Assembly: GCF_019263705.2 (NCBI RefSeq)
Contig: NZ_JADQDK010000001.1
Span: 4,402,001-4,466,000 of the forward strand
DNA from: Pseudonocardia abyssalis
GTDB lineage: Bacteria; Actinomycetota; Actinomycetes; Mycobacteriales; Pseudonocardiaceae
Direction of reading: 5' to 3'
Length of the DNA stretch: 64,000 nt
In this document: positions 32,219-40,097 of the stretch, piece by piece
How positions within the stretch are numbered: the first letter of the stretch is position 1
How the letters are laid out: the number at the start of each line of letters is the position of its first letter
Translations under genes and position numbers: made by a program
The notes under the pieces: model-generated
What the model saw: the letters and a program-made list of their open reading frames with translations, nothing else
The model's database searches: none
Told to the model about the DNA's origin: nothing

Positions 32219-33496
32219 TCAGGGGATGACGACGGGCCCGGCGCCGTGCGGGTCGCTCGCCAGGGCCGCACGACGGGCGGCGGCCCAGGCCCAGCCGGTG
32301 TGCCGCGGGGGCGTCCCGTCGACGATCCAGCGCTCCAGCAGCATGCCGACCTTCGCCGTCATCTCGGTGCGCAGGCGCAGGAACGAGGTCTCCGGGACCT
32401 CGTCCACGTAGCCCAGGAGCAGCCACCACGCCCACGCCGCCGCGCCGGCGTTGGCGACGAAGTCGGGGAGCACCGGGATGCCACGCGCGGTGAGCATCGC
32501 CTCCGCCTCCGGGGTGGTGGCCGTGTTGGCCGCCTCCACGACGACCTTCGCGGCCACGTCGAACGAGTTGTCCGGCGTGATCGCGTACGAGATCGCGGCG
32601 GGGATGAGGATGTCGGCCGCCGTGGCGATCACGGCGTCGCGCGGCAGCCGCTGCACGTCGGACGGCACGCGGGTGCGGTCGATCTCGCCGAACTCGTCGC
32701 GCAGGTCGAGCAGTGCGGGGATGTCGAGGCCGCCCGGGTGGTAGAGCGTGCCGGCCGCGTCGGCGACGGCGACGACCCGCATCCCGGCCTCGTAGAGGTA
32801 GAAGGCCGCGGCGCCGCCCATCGTGCCGATGCCCTGGATCGCGACGGTCGTGCCGGGCAGCGACCAGCTCCACGTCTGCGCCGCGGCCAGACAGGCCTGC
32901 GCCACGCCGTAGCCGCCGATGACGTCACCGAGCAGGCCGCCCTCGACCGGGGCGTCGAGCCCGGCCCGGACGCGGTTCATGGTGGCCTCCGGATCGGCCG
33001 ACCGGGAGATCGCCGCGTGGTAGCTCTGGCCGAGTCCGATACGGGCGAAGGCCGCGTCGATGAGGTGCTGGGGGACGCCGAGATCCTCCGCGGTCACCCA
33101 GTAGCCGTCGAGCCAGGGACGCATGGCCTCGCAGAAGCGCGTGAGGACGTCGAAGGCGCGGGGGTCCTTGGGGTCGATGTCGATGCCGCCCTTGGCCCCG
33201 CCGACGGGCAGGTCGAACACCGCGGTCTTCGCGGCCATGCCGCGGGCGAGGTCCTCGACCTCGGCCATCGTGCAGCCTGCGCGCATCCGCGTGCCACCGG
33301 TGGCGAGGCCGGACACCAGCAGGTGCACGACGAGGTAGCCGAGGGTGCCGGTGACGGGGTCGGTCCAGGTCAGGCGGATCATCGGGTCCTGGTCGACGGC
33401 CCCGGGGTCGCGGGTGACGGCCGGCTGGACGGGCGTCTCGACGACCTGCTGGGCGGGCTGCTGCACGGGCATCATCGGGTCCTGCATCGTGGTCAC
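32219..33496 (-). CDS. Glu/Leu/Phe/Val dehydrogenase family protein
   Basis: The 425-residue protein has an extra Gln/Pro-rich N-terminus (about 35 residues). The dehydrogenase core follows, with GGTRMRAGCTMAEVEDLARGMAAK and LPVGGAKGGI (catalytic Lys), LGVPQHLIDAAF, and the Rossmann motif VAIQGIGTMGG. These enzymes oxidatively deaminate amino acids with NAD(P)+. The C-terminal NAGAAAWAWWLLLG differs from typical glutamate dehydrogenases, so substrate preference is open. It is divergent from a LysR regulator, which probably controls it. No ribosome binding site of note is seen before the GTG/ATG region. Confidence 0.85.
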   Translation of the reverse strand: MTTMQDPMMPVQQPAQQVVETPVQPAVTRDPGAVDQDPMIRLTWTDPVTGTLGYLVVHLLVSGLATGGTRMRAGCTMAEVEDLARGMAAKTAVFDLPVGGAKGGIDIDPKDPRAFDVLTRFCEAMRPWLDGYWVTAEDLGVPQHLIDAAFARIGLGQSYHAAISRSADPEATMNRVRAGLDAPVEGGLLGDVIGGYGVAQACLAAAQTWSWSLPGTTVAIQGIGTMGGAAAFYLYEAGMRVVAVADAAGTLYHPGGLDIPALLDLRDEFGEIDRTRVPSDVQRLPRDAVIATAADILIPAAISYAITPDNSFDVAAKVVVEAANTATTPEAEAMLTARGIPVLPDFVANAGAAAWAWWLLLGYVDEVPETSFLRLRTEMTAKVGMLLERWIVDGTPPRHTGWAWAAARRAALASDPHGAGPVVIP

Positions 33497-33562
33497 GTCG
33501 CACCACTCCCATCATCTGGTCGGCCGGTCGCCCCAGCGTGGGTCCGGCGCCGGACGTGCGTC

Positions 33563-33577
33563 TAGTTACGGAAACTG
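33563..33577. promoter_or_regulatory. Candidate LysR-type site in the divergent region
   Basis: TAGTT-N5-AACTG (centred on AGTTACGGAAACT) is a short near-palindrome of LysR T-N11-A type. It lies 35-50 bp before the LysR start and 67 bp before the dehydrogenase start. Confidence 0.4.
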
Positions 33578-33611
33578 CACGCGGCCGTTCACCGGTGCTT
33601 ACGCTGGCCGT

Positions 33612-34523
33612 GTGGACCTCTCGCTGCAGCGCCTGCGGATGCTGCGCGAGCTGCGCCGCCGCGGCACCGTCACGGCCGCCGCGCAGGCGCTGCACTACAC
33701 GGCGTCCGCGGTGTCCCAGCAGCTCGCACAGCTCGAACGCGACGTCGGCAGCTCCCTGTTCGAGAGGCTCGGGAGGCGGGTCCAGCTGACCGACACCGGC
33801 CTCGTGCTGGCCGACCACGCCGAGGTGATCCTGGGGGCCGTCGAGCGGGCCACGCTGGCCCTGGAGGAGGCGCAGGCCACAGTCTCGGTGCGACTCACGG
33901 CCGGGGTGTGGGCGTCGGTGGCGTCCGGGTTGCTGCCGGCCGCGCTGACCGTGCTGGCCACCGAGCACCCCGGGATCCGGGTCCGCACGGTCGAGTTGGC
34001 CCCCGAGGACACCGCGGGCGCGGTGCGCGACGGCGCGCTCGACTTCTCCTTCGTCATCGAGTACTCCGGGCACCCGATGGCCTGGGACACCGGGCTGGAG
34101 CGCACGGTGATCGCCGACGAGCGGCTGCACGCCGCGGTGGCACCCGGCACGATCGCGGCCCCCACGGTCGTGCTGGCCGACCTGGCCGAGCACCCGTGGA
34201 TCCTGGCCGGTCCGCGCTCGCACTTCGGGCGGGCGGTGCGGATCGCCTGCCAACGCGCGGGGTTCGAGCCGCGGGTCGAGCACGAGGTGGGCGAGCAGTC
34301 GACGGCGCTCGCGATGGTGGCGGCCGGACTGGGCGTCACGCTGGTCTCGGACCTCGGGCTGGCGTTGTGCCCACCCGGGGTGGACGTCCGCGCGATGACC
34401 GAGCCGATCACGCGGACGGTGTCGATCGCCTACCGCACCGGGACCGCGCGGCGGACGTCACTGCAACTGGTGATCGACGCGGTGCGTGCCGCGGCGGCCG
34501 AGCGGGGTCTCGCGGCGCTGTGA
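33612..34523 (+). CDS. LysR-family transcriptional regulator
   Basis: The 303-residue protein has a standard LysR winged helix at residues 1-60: LSLQRLRMLRELRRRGTVTAAAQALHYTASAVSQQLAQLERDVG. An effector-binding domain follows (TVLATEHPGIRVRTVEL, LTPEDT-like stretch, GLGVTLVSDLGL). It is divergent from the Glu/Leu dehydrogenase gene and is its likely regulator. The GTG at 33612 lies 6 nt after TACGCT, again a leaderless arrangement. The length is normal for the family. Confidence 0.9.
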   Translation: MDLSLQRLRMLRELRRRGTVTAAAQALHYTASAVSQQLAQLERDVGSSLFERLGRRVQLTDTGLVLADHAEVILGAVERATLALEEAQATVSVRLTAGVWASVASGLLPAALTVLATEHPGIRVRTVELAPEDTAGAVRDGALDFSFVIEYSGHPMAWDTGLERTVIADERLHAAVAPGTIAAPTVVLADLAEHPWILAGPRSHFGRAVRIACQRAGFEPRVEHEVGEQSTALAMVAAGLGVTLVSDLGLALCPPGVDVRAMTEPITRTVSIAYRTGTARRTSLQLVIDAVRAAAAERGLAAL

Positions 34524-34615
34524 CCGCGCGCGGTCCACGCGGTCGGCCGGGCCTCGGTGCGAGCCGGGCCCGGTCGGAGCCGATCCCCCGGTGGCGCAGC
34601 CGCGCATCGTGCTGA

Positions 34616-35011
34616 TCACCGGGTCCGCCTCCCGCGTGTCGATCCCCGGCTCGGGGGCCGCGCCCGCAGGCCCTTTCGTGAGGGCCGGTCGTTGTCGGAG
34701 ATCCGGGCCACCGACCAACGGGAGAACGCCCGCTTCTCGACGGCCTGCGCCTTGAGGAGCGTGACGGCCTCGTCCCGGTCGTCGGCGGCGATCTTCTCGT
34801 ACGGGCCGCGCACCACGCTCTCCTCGCCCTCGAGCGTCCGCACCACGTAGTCCTGCCGGACGAGCGGGGCGCCGCTGATGTCGCGGTCGACGCTCTTCGC
34901 GCGGGAGTTCTCGAGGATCGCCTCGATCGCGGCCCGGCGGTCCTCCGGGGAGATGGTCGACTGGCTGCGATAGACGCCTCTGAACAGCGGGGTGTCAACG
35001 GTGTCGGTCAT
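34616..35011 (-). CDS. Degenerate BLUF-domain protein
   Basis: The 131-residue protein follows the BLUF pattern: FRGVYRSQSTISPEDRRAAIEAILENSR, then ISGAPLVRQDYVVRTLEGEESVV, PYEKIAADDRD and EKRAFSRWSVARIS. The flavin-contacting Tyr of the first strand (VYRS) is kept. The Asn usually found in the first helix (nN) is replaced by Ser/Lys, and the Gln required for the light reaction (FxQxLEG) is Arg (VVRTLEG). It is therefore unlikely to be a normal blue-light sensor. The end after SDNDRP diverges from what I expect and may be frameshifted. It is divergent from the propionyl-CoA synthetase gene. Confidence 0.65.
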   Translation of the reverse strand: MTDTVDTPLFRGVYRSQSTISPEDRRAAIEAILENSRAKSVDRDISGAPLVRQDYVVRTLEGEESVVRGPYEKIAADDRDEAVTLLKAQAVEKRAFSRWSVARISDNDRPSRKGLRARPPSRGSTRGRRTR

Positions 35012-35051
35012 GATATGACCTCCTGATCGTGCATTTCGGCGGTCACGATGA

Positions 35052-35068
35052 CCGGCGTTTCACGCCGG
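35052..35068. promoter_or_regulatory. Palindrome between BLUF-like and prpE genes
   Basis: CCGGCGT-TTC-ACGCCGG is a perfect 7-bp inverted repeat located 41 bp before the BLUF-like start and 78 bp before the prpE start. TAGGGT at 35110-35115 is a likely -10 for prpE. The palindrome may bind a regulator of either gene. Confidence 0.4.
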
Positions 35069-35145
35069 AACCCGATGTGACGCCGCCCACATATCGATCT
35101 TGGGTGGGCTAGGGTTCCGGACACCGGAGGACGAGGAGGCGTGAC

Positions 35146-37023
35146 GTGGGTGCGTACGAGCAGGTGTTCCGTGCGAGCGTGGAGGACCCGGAGCGGTTCT
35201 GGCTGGATGCCGCGAAGGGGGTCGACTGGCACGTCGCGCCGACGAGGGCGCTGGACGACTCCCGGCCGCCGTTCTACCGCTGGTTCCCCGACGGCGAGCT
35301 GAACGTCTGCCACAACGCCCTGGACCGGCACGTCGACGCCGGGCGCGGCGACCAGCCGGCCTTGATCCACGACTCGCCGGTCACGCAGTCGCAGCGCACG
35401 TTCACCTACCGCGAGCTGCGCGACGAGGTGGCGGCCTTCGCCGGAGTGCTCGCCGGGCTGGGCGTCGGCGTGGGCGACCGCGTCGTGATCTATCTGCCGA
35501 TGGTGCCCGAGGCCGCGATCGCGATGCTCGCGTGCGCACGGATCGGGGCCATCCACTCGGTGGTCTTCGGCGGCTTCGCCCCGAAGGAGCTCGCCGTCCG
35601 CATCGACGACGCCGCCCCGAAGGTCATGGTGTCCGCGTCCTGCGGCATCGAGGGGAAGCGGGTCATCGAGTACAAGCCGCTGCTGGACAAGGCGATCGAG
35701 CTGGCGGCGCACAAGCCCGCGCACTGCGTGATCCTGCAGCGCCCTCAGGTCGAGGCCGCGATGGGCGAGCGCGACGTCGACTGGGCGTCGGCGGTCGCGG
35801 CGGCCACCCCGGCCGACTGCGTGCCGGTGAAGGCCACCGACCCGCTCTACATCCTCTACACCTCGGGGACGACCGGGAAGCCGAAGGGCGTCGTGCGCGA
35901 CGGCGGCGGCTACGCGGTGGCGCTGAACTGGTCGATGCCCAACGTCTACGACATCGGCCCGGGCGAGACGATCTTCACCGCGTCCGACGTGGGCTGGGTC
36001 GTCGGCCACTCCTACATCGTCTACGCCCCGCTGCTGGCCGGCGCCACGTCCGTGCTCTACGAGGGCAAGCCGGTGGGCACGCCCGACGCCGGGCAGTTCT
36101 GGCGGGTCGTCGCCGAGCACGGCGTGAAGAGCCTGTTCACCGCGCCGACCGCGTTCCGGGCGATCAAGAAGGAGGACCCGAACGGCGAGTACGCGGGCAA
36201 GTACGACCTGTCCTCGCTGAAGTACCTGTTCCTCGCCGGCGAGCGGCTCGACCCCGAGACCTACCGGTGGGCCGCGGAGCTGCTGCAGATCCCGGTCATC
36301 GACCACTGGTGGCAGACCGAGACCGGCTGGCCGATCGTCGCGAACCCGGCGGGCATCGAGCTGCTCCCCGTCAAGCCCGGCTCCCCGACGACCCCGCTGC
36401 CCGGCTGGGACGTGCAGATCGTGGACGCGAACGGCAGGCCCGTCGAGGCCGGGACGGACGGCGCGATCGTCGTCAAGCTGCCGATGCCGCCCGGCTCGCT
36501 GCCCACGCTCTGGAACGACGACGAGCGCTTCCTGAACTCCTACATGCGGGCGTTCGAGGGCTACTACCTCACCGGCGACGGCGGGCGGATCGACGAGGAC
36601 GGCTACGTCTACGTCATGGGCCGCACCGACGACGTGATCAACGTGGCCGGGCACCGGCTGTCCACCGGCGGCATGGAGGAGGTCCTCGCCTCACACCCCG
36701 ACGTCGCCGAGTGCGCGGTGATCGGCGTGGCCGACTCGATGAAGGGGCAGATCCCGCGCGGGTTCGTCGTGCTCAAGGCGGGCGTCGAGCGCGACGAGGA
36801 CGAGCTGCGCGGCGAGCTGGTGCAGCTGGTCCGCGACCAGGTCGGGGCCGTCGCCTCGCTCAAGGACGTGGCGGTCGTGGCGGCGCTGCCGAAGACCCGC
36901 TCGGGGAAGATCCTGCGCAAGACGATGCGCGGCATCGCCGACGGCGTCGACGAGCCGGTGCCCGGCACGATCGACGACGCCTCCGTGCTCGACGCGCTGC
37001 GCCCGGTCCTGCGCCGCGACTGA
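35146..37023 (+). CDS. prpE: Propionyl-CoA synthetase (acetyl-CoA synthetase-like)
   Basis: The 625-residue AMP-forming ligase converts propionate (or acetate), ATP and CoA into the acyl-CoA. It has the P-loop motif YTSGTTGKPKG (about residues 240-250) and DVGWVVGHSYIVYAPLLAG. The adenylate-binding WWQTETGW and the hinge and C-terminal MGRTDDVINVAGHRLSTGGMEE also match. The Lys of SGKILRKTMR is the expected acetylation site. The motifs, including NVCHNALDRHV near the start, fit PrpE rather than AcsA, which is usually 650 residues or longer. GAGGAGG seven bases upstream supports the GTG. A strong terminator follows. Confidence 0.9.
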   Translation: MGAYEQVFRASVEDPERFWLDAAKGVDWHVAPTRALDDSRPPFYRWFPDGELNVCHNALDRHVDAGRGDQPALIHDSPVTQSQRTFTYRELRDEVAAFAGVLAGLGVGVGDRVVIYLPMVPEAAIAMLACARIGAIHSVVFGGFAPKELAVRIDDAAPKVMVSASCGIEGKRVIEYKPLLDKAIELAAHKPAHCVILQRPQVEAAMGERDVDWASAVAAATPADCVPVKATDPLYILYTSGTTGKPKGVVRDGGGYAVALNWSMPNVYDIGPGETIFTASDVGWVVGHSYIVYAPLLAGATSVLYEGKPVGTPDAGQFWRVVAEHGVKSLFTAPTAFRAIKKEDPNGEYAGKYDLSSLKYLFLAGERLDPETYRWAAELLQIPVIDHWWQTETGWPIVANPAGIELLPVKPGSPTTPLPGWDVQIVDANGRPVEAGTDGAIVVKLPMPPGSLPTLWNDDERFLNSYMRAFEGYYLTGDGGRIDEDGYVYVMGRTDDVINVAGHRLSTGGMEEVLASHPDVAECAVIGVADSMKGQIPRGFVVLKAGVERDEDELRGELVQLVRDQVGAVASLKDVAVVAALPKTRSGKILRKTMRGIADGVDEPVPGTIDDASVLDALRPVLRRD

Positions 37024-37038
37024 CCGGCCCCCGCTCCA

Positions 37039-37089
37039 CGACGAACGGCGCATCCCTCCACGTCAGATGGAGGGATGCGCCGTTCGTCG
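37039..37089 (+). terminator. Strong hairpin terminator after prpE
   Basis: A perfect 22-bp stem (37039-37060 with 37068-37089) with a 7-nt loop starts 16 bp after the prpE stop. It is the longest perfect stem noticed in the window. Confidence 0.9.
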
Positions 37090-37240
37090 CGCCGGGTACC
37101 GACTTCCGGCGCAACCTGTGCCTTAGCACACTCGATCGGGTAACGCCTGGTGACACAGTGCGATGAGTCGTGAGCACGGCCGACGCTCCCCCTCGGCGGC
37201 CGTAGACCCGTCGTTGCCCGAGAGGATCCCCCGAACTCTC

Positions 37241-37438
37241 ATGGACCTGCACCATCCCCGCGCGGCCGCGCTCTGCGCCGCCGTGAGCGCGGCGCTCGTC
37301 GTCGGCATGGCAGGCACCGCCGCCGCCTTCTCCCCACCCGATCCGCCCGCGGCGCACTTCGTCGCCGACCGGCTCGCGCCCGTGACGGGCGGGGCGGCCA
37401 CGACCCCCGCCGTCACGGGCCGGACGCCCGCACCGTGA
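37241..37438 (+). CDS. Small secreted protein preceding the sortase-like gene
   Basis: The product is 65 residues from ATG 37241 (91 from ATG 37163). It has a signal peptide, PRAAALCAAVSAALVVGMAGTAAAF, followed by about 35 residues rich in Pro, Ala and Thr. It contains no LPxTG-like sorting signal, so it is not an evident sortase substrate. The stop overlaps the sortase-like start by 4 bp (GTGA), and this coupling is the main evidence that it is a real gene. Function is unknown. Confidence 0.55.
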   Translation: MDLHHPRAAALCAAVSAALVVGMAGTAAAFSPPDPPAAHFVADRLAPVTGGAATTPAVTGRTPAP

Positions 37439-38100
37439 GCCGGCTCCTGCACCTCGCCGCCGCACTGGTCGGCTGCGCGGTCCTCGCCGGGTGCACCGCC
37501 CCGCCCGCCGTCGCACCCGCGGCGTTCCGGACCCCGGTGACGCGCTCGGTCGTGCCCCTCGCCGCCACCCCGCAGGCCCCGGAGGTGGTGCCCGCGCCGG
37601 CCGCGGCCCCCGCCGTGCCGCCGCTGCGGGCCGTCGACCGGCTGGAGCAGTCGCCGCCCGCCGGGCTCGACGTGCCCGCCATCGGCGTGAGCACCGACCG
37701 GATCGCCGCGCTGGCCCCCGACGCGGGTGGCGTGCTCGCCGTCCCGGCCGACGCCGCCACCACCGGCTGGTTCACCCGCGGACCGACCCCCGGCGCCGAC
37801 GGCCCCGCGGTGATCGCCGGGCACGTCGGCATGGGCGGGAGCGCCGGGCCGTTCGCCAGGCTGGCCGAGGTGGCCGTCGGGGACGAGATCACGGTGCGCC
37901 GCACGGACGGCACCGACGCCGTGTTCACCGTCTACCGCGTGGAGCGGGTCACGCGCGAGGCGTTCTCCTCCGACGAGGTCTACGGCGACACCGGCGGGCC
38001 GGAGCTGCGCCTGATCACCTTCGGTGGCGTCTTCGACCGCGGCGACGGGCCGTACCCGGACAACGTGGTGGTGTGGGCGCGCCTGGCGGGGGTCCGCTGA
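37435..38100 (+). CDS. Class F sortase-like lipoprotein lacking the catalytic Cys
   Basis: The 221-residue protein has a lipoprotein signal with lipobox LAGC (Cys20). A Pro/Ala-rich linker follows, then a sortase beta barrel: LDVPAIGVSTDRIAAL, GPAVIAGHVGMGG, FARLAEVAVGDEITVRRTDG and VYRVERVTREAF. The His is present (AGHVG). The strand that normally reads LITCGG is LRLITFGGVFD here: Cys is replaced by Phe (TTC, one base from TGC). The Arg that follows in class F enzymes is also not obvious (YPDNVVVWARL). It is probably catalytically inactive, perhaps a binding protein, or a recent loss. Located after a small secreted protein with 4-bp overlap. Confidence 0.8.
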   Translation: MSRLLHLAAALVGCAVLAGCTAPPAVAPAAFRTPVTRSVVPLAATPQAPEVVPAPAAAPAVPPLRAVDRLEQSPPAGLDVPAIGVSTDRIAALAPDAGGVLAVPADAATTGWFTRGPTPGADGPAVIAGHVGMGGSAGPFARLAEVAVGDEITVRRTDGTDAVFTVYRVERVTREAFSSDEVYGDTGGPELRLITFGGVFDRGDGPYPDNVVVWARLAGVR

Positions 38101-38148
38101 GGGTGGCCTTGGGTGACGGGGGTCCGCCCGCCGGTGCACGATGGTCGC

Positions 38149-38340
38149 ATGAGGGTAGCGGTGGATTTCGACCTGTGTGAGTCCAATGCCGTGTGCATGG
38201 GCGTCGCTCCGGAGGTGTTCGAGGTGCGGGACGACGACTTCCTGTACATCCTCGACGAGAACCCGGGCGAGGAGCTGCGGCCCAAGCTGGAGGAGGCCGT
38301 GCAGGCCTGCCCACGCGCTGCGATCACGCTCGTCGACTAG
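38149..38340 (+). CDS. Ferredoxin of the 3Fe-4S type
   Basis: The 63-residue acidic protein has the cysteine pattern DLCESNAVCMG and ACPRAA with a typical FEV/DENP core. This matches the small 3Fe-4S ferredoxins that serve cytochrome P450s in actinobacteria. Only three Cys ligands are seen (CxxxxxC...CP), as expected for 3Fe-4S. No P450 gene is present in the window, so its electron partner is unknown. The ATG has CACGAT six bases upstream rather than a ribosome binding site. Confidence 0.9.
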   Translation: MRVAVDFDLCESNAVCMGVAPEVFEVRDDDFLYILDENPGEELRPKLEEAVQACPRAAITLVD

Positions 38341-38415
38341 TCCCGGGTCCGGCCGGTTGCCGCCCTGCCCCCGAGGGCAGAGGATCGACGTCCACCGTCC
38401 CGAGGAGAACCGCCG

Positions 38416-40023
38416 ATGAGCACCGTCTGGAACACCCCGTTGACGCCACTGGCGTTCCTGCGCCGGTCCGCGGAGGTGTATCCGGACAAGACGGCCATCG
38501 TCTACGGCGGGCGCCGCTCGACCTACCGCGAGTTCGCCGCCGAGGCCACGCGGGTCGCGCACGCGCTGCGCGGGTCCGGGGTCGAGCCCGGCGACCGCGT
38601 CGCCTACCTCCTGCCCAACATCCCCGAGATGCTGGTGGCGCACTTCGCGGTGCCGCTGGCCGGGGCGGTGCTCGTCGCGATCAACACGCGGCTGTCCACC
38701 GAGGAGGTGCGCTACATCCTCGACCACTCCGGTGCGAAGGTCCTGGTCGTCGACGCCGCGCTGCACCCGACGGTCGCGCCGGTCGCGGGCGAGCTGAAGA
38801 CCGTCGAGGAGATCATCACGGTGGTCGACCCGGCGAACCCGGGCGACGGCATCGGCAGCGGGGTCCGCTACGACGACCTGCTCGCCCGCGGCAACGACGA
38901 GCCGCTCCCCTGGGCCGTCGACGACGAGGACGGCACGATCTCGATCAACTACACGTCGGGCACCACGGGCAAGCCCAAGGGCGTGATGTACCACCACCGC
39001 GGCGCGTACCTGAACTCCTTCGGTGAGATCGTGCACTCCGCGCACACCCCGGACAGCGTCTATCTGTGGACGCTGCCGATGTTCCACTGCAATGGCTGGT
39101 GCACCCCGTGGGCGCTCACCGCGATCGGCGGCACCCACGTCTGCCTGCGCGAGGTGCGCGGCGACGCGATCTGGGAGCAGATCACCGCGCACGGCGTGAC
39201 GCATCTCAACGGCGCGCCGACGGTCGTCACCACGATCATGCGGGCCCCCGAGGCCGTCACGCTCGACTACCAGCTGGTGATCACCACCGCCGGGGCCCCG
39301 CCGTCGCCCACCACGATCCTGCAGATGGAGGAGATGGGCTTCCGGATCGTGCACGTCTACGGGCTCACCGAGACCTACGGGCCGTACTCGGTGAACCAGT
39401 ACCAGCGGGCGTGGGACTCTCTCGACCCGCAGGAGCGGGCGTCGCTGCAGGCGCGACAGGGCGTGGGGATGCTGTGCGCCGACCACCTGCGCGTGGTGGA
39501 CCAGGACATGGTCGACGTGCCCACCGACGGCACCACGATGGGCGAGATCGTGATGCGCGGCAACAACGTCATGAAGGGCTACTACGAGGACGCCGCCGGC
39601 ACCGAGAAGGCGTTCGCGGGCGGCTGGTTCCACTCCGGCGACCTCGGCGTCATGCACACCGACGGGTACGTCGAGCTGCGCGACCGCGCGAAGGACGTGG
39701 TGATCTCCGGCGGCGAGAACATCTCGACCGTCGAGGTGGAGCAGGCCGTCGTCTCGCACCCCGCGGTGCTGGAGGCGGCCGTGATCGGCGTGCCGGACGA
39801 GAAGTTCGGCGAGCGGCCGAAGGCGTTCGTGGTGCTCTCCGACGGCGCGAGCGCCACGCCGGAGGAGCTGATCGAGCACGTGAAGTCGAGGATCGCGCGG
39901 TACAAGGCGCCGCGCGACGTGGAGATCGTCGACGACCTGCCGAAGACCTCCACCGGCAAGGTGCAGAAGTTCGAGCTGCGGGAGAAGGAGTGGGGCGGGG
40001 AGACCAACCGCATCCGCGGGTAG
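38416..40023 (+). CDS. Acyl-CoA synthetase (AMP-binding)
   Basis: The 535-residue enzyme adenylates a carboxylic acid and transfers it to CoA. Motifs are YTSGTTGKPKGVMYHHRG (ATP loop), VYGLTETYGP (adenylate site), GWFHSGDLGVMHTDGYVELRDRAKDVVISGGENIS (hinge) and SRIARYKAPRDVEIVDDLPKTSTGKVQK (catalytic Lys near the end). It resembles the medium-chain/fatty acyl or DMSP-type ligase group; substrate is not certain. GAGGAG 9 nt upstream supports the ATG. It lies 75 bp downstream of the ferredoxin gene, so the two may be co-transcribed. Confidence 0.9.
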   Translation: MSTVWNTPLTPLAFLRRSAEVYPDKTAIVYGGRRSTYREFAAEATRVAHALRGSGVEPGDRVAYLLPNIPEMLVAHFAVPLAGAVLVAINTRLSTEEVRYILDHSGAKVLVVDAALHPTVAPVAGELKTVEEIITVVDPANPGDGIGSGVRYDDLLARGNDEPLPWAVDDEDGTISINYTSGTTGKPKGVMYHHRGAYLNSFGEIVHSAHTPDSVYLWTLPMFHCNGWCTPWALTAIGGTHVCLREVRGDAIWEQITAHGVTHLNGAPTVVTTIMRAPEAVTLDYQLVITTAGAPPSPTTILQMEEMGFRIVHVYGLTETYGPYSVNQYQRAWDSLDPQERASLQARQGVGMLCADHLRVVDQDMVDVPTDGTTMGEIVMRGNNVMKGYYEDAAGTEKAFAGGWFHSGDLGVMHTDGYVELRDRAKDVVISGGENISTVEVEQAVVSHPAVLEAAVIGVPDEKFGERPKAFVVLSDGASATPEELIEHVKSRIARYKAPRDVEIVDDLPKTSTGKVQKFELREKEWGGETNRIRG

Positions 40024-40097
40024 CTGCACAGGCACCAGGCGTTCCAGCCGCCGAGGGCTGGAGGTAGTCGACGCGGCAATCGGTTAGCGTTGCTCAG

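Noticed and set aside
37163..38100. Sortase-substrate pair
   Set aside because: The upstream peptide has no LPxTG-like signal and the sortase lacks its Cys.
37123..40035. A 970-codon minus-strand frame across the sortase-like and acyl-CoA synthetase genes
   Set aside because: Low-complexity Arg/His/Gly translation opposite well-supported genes.
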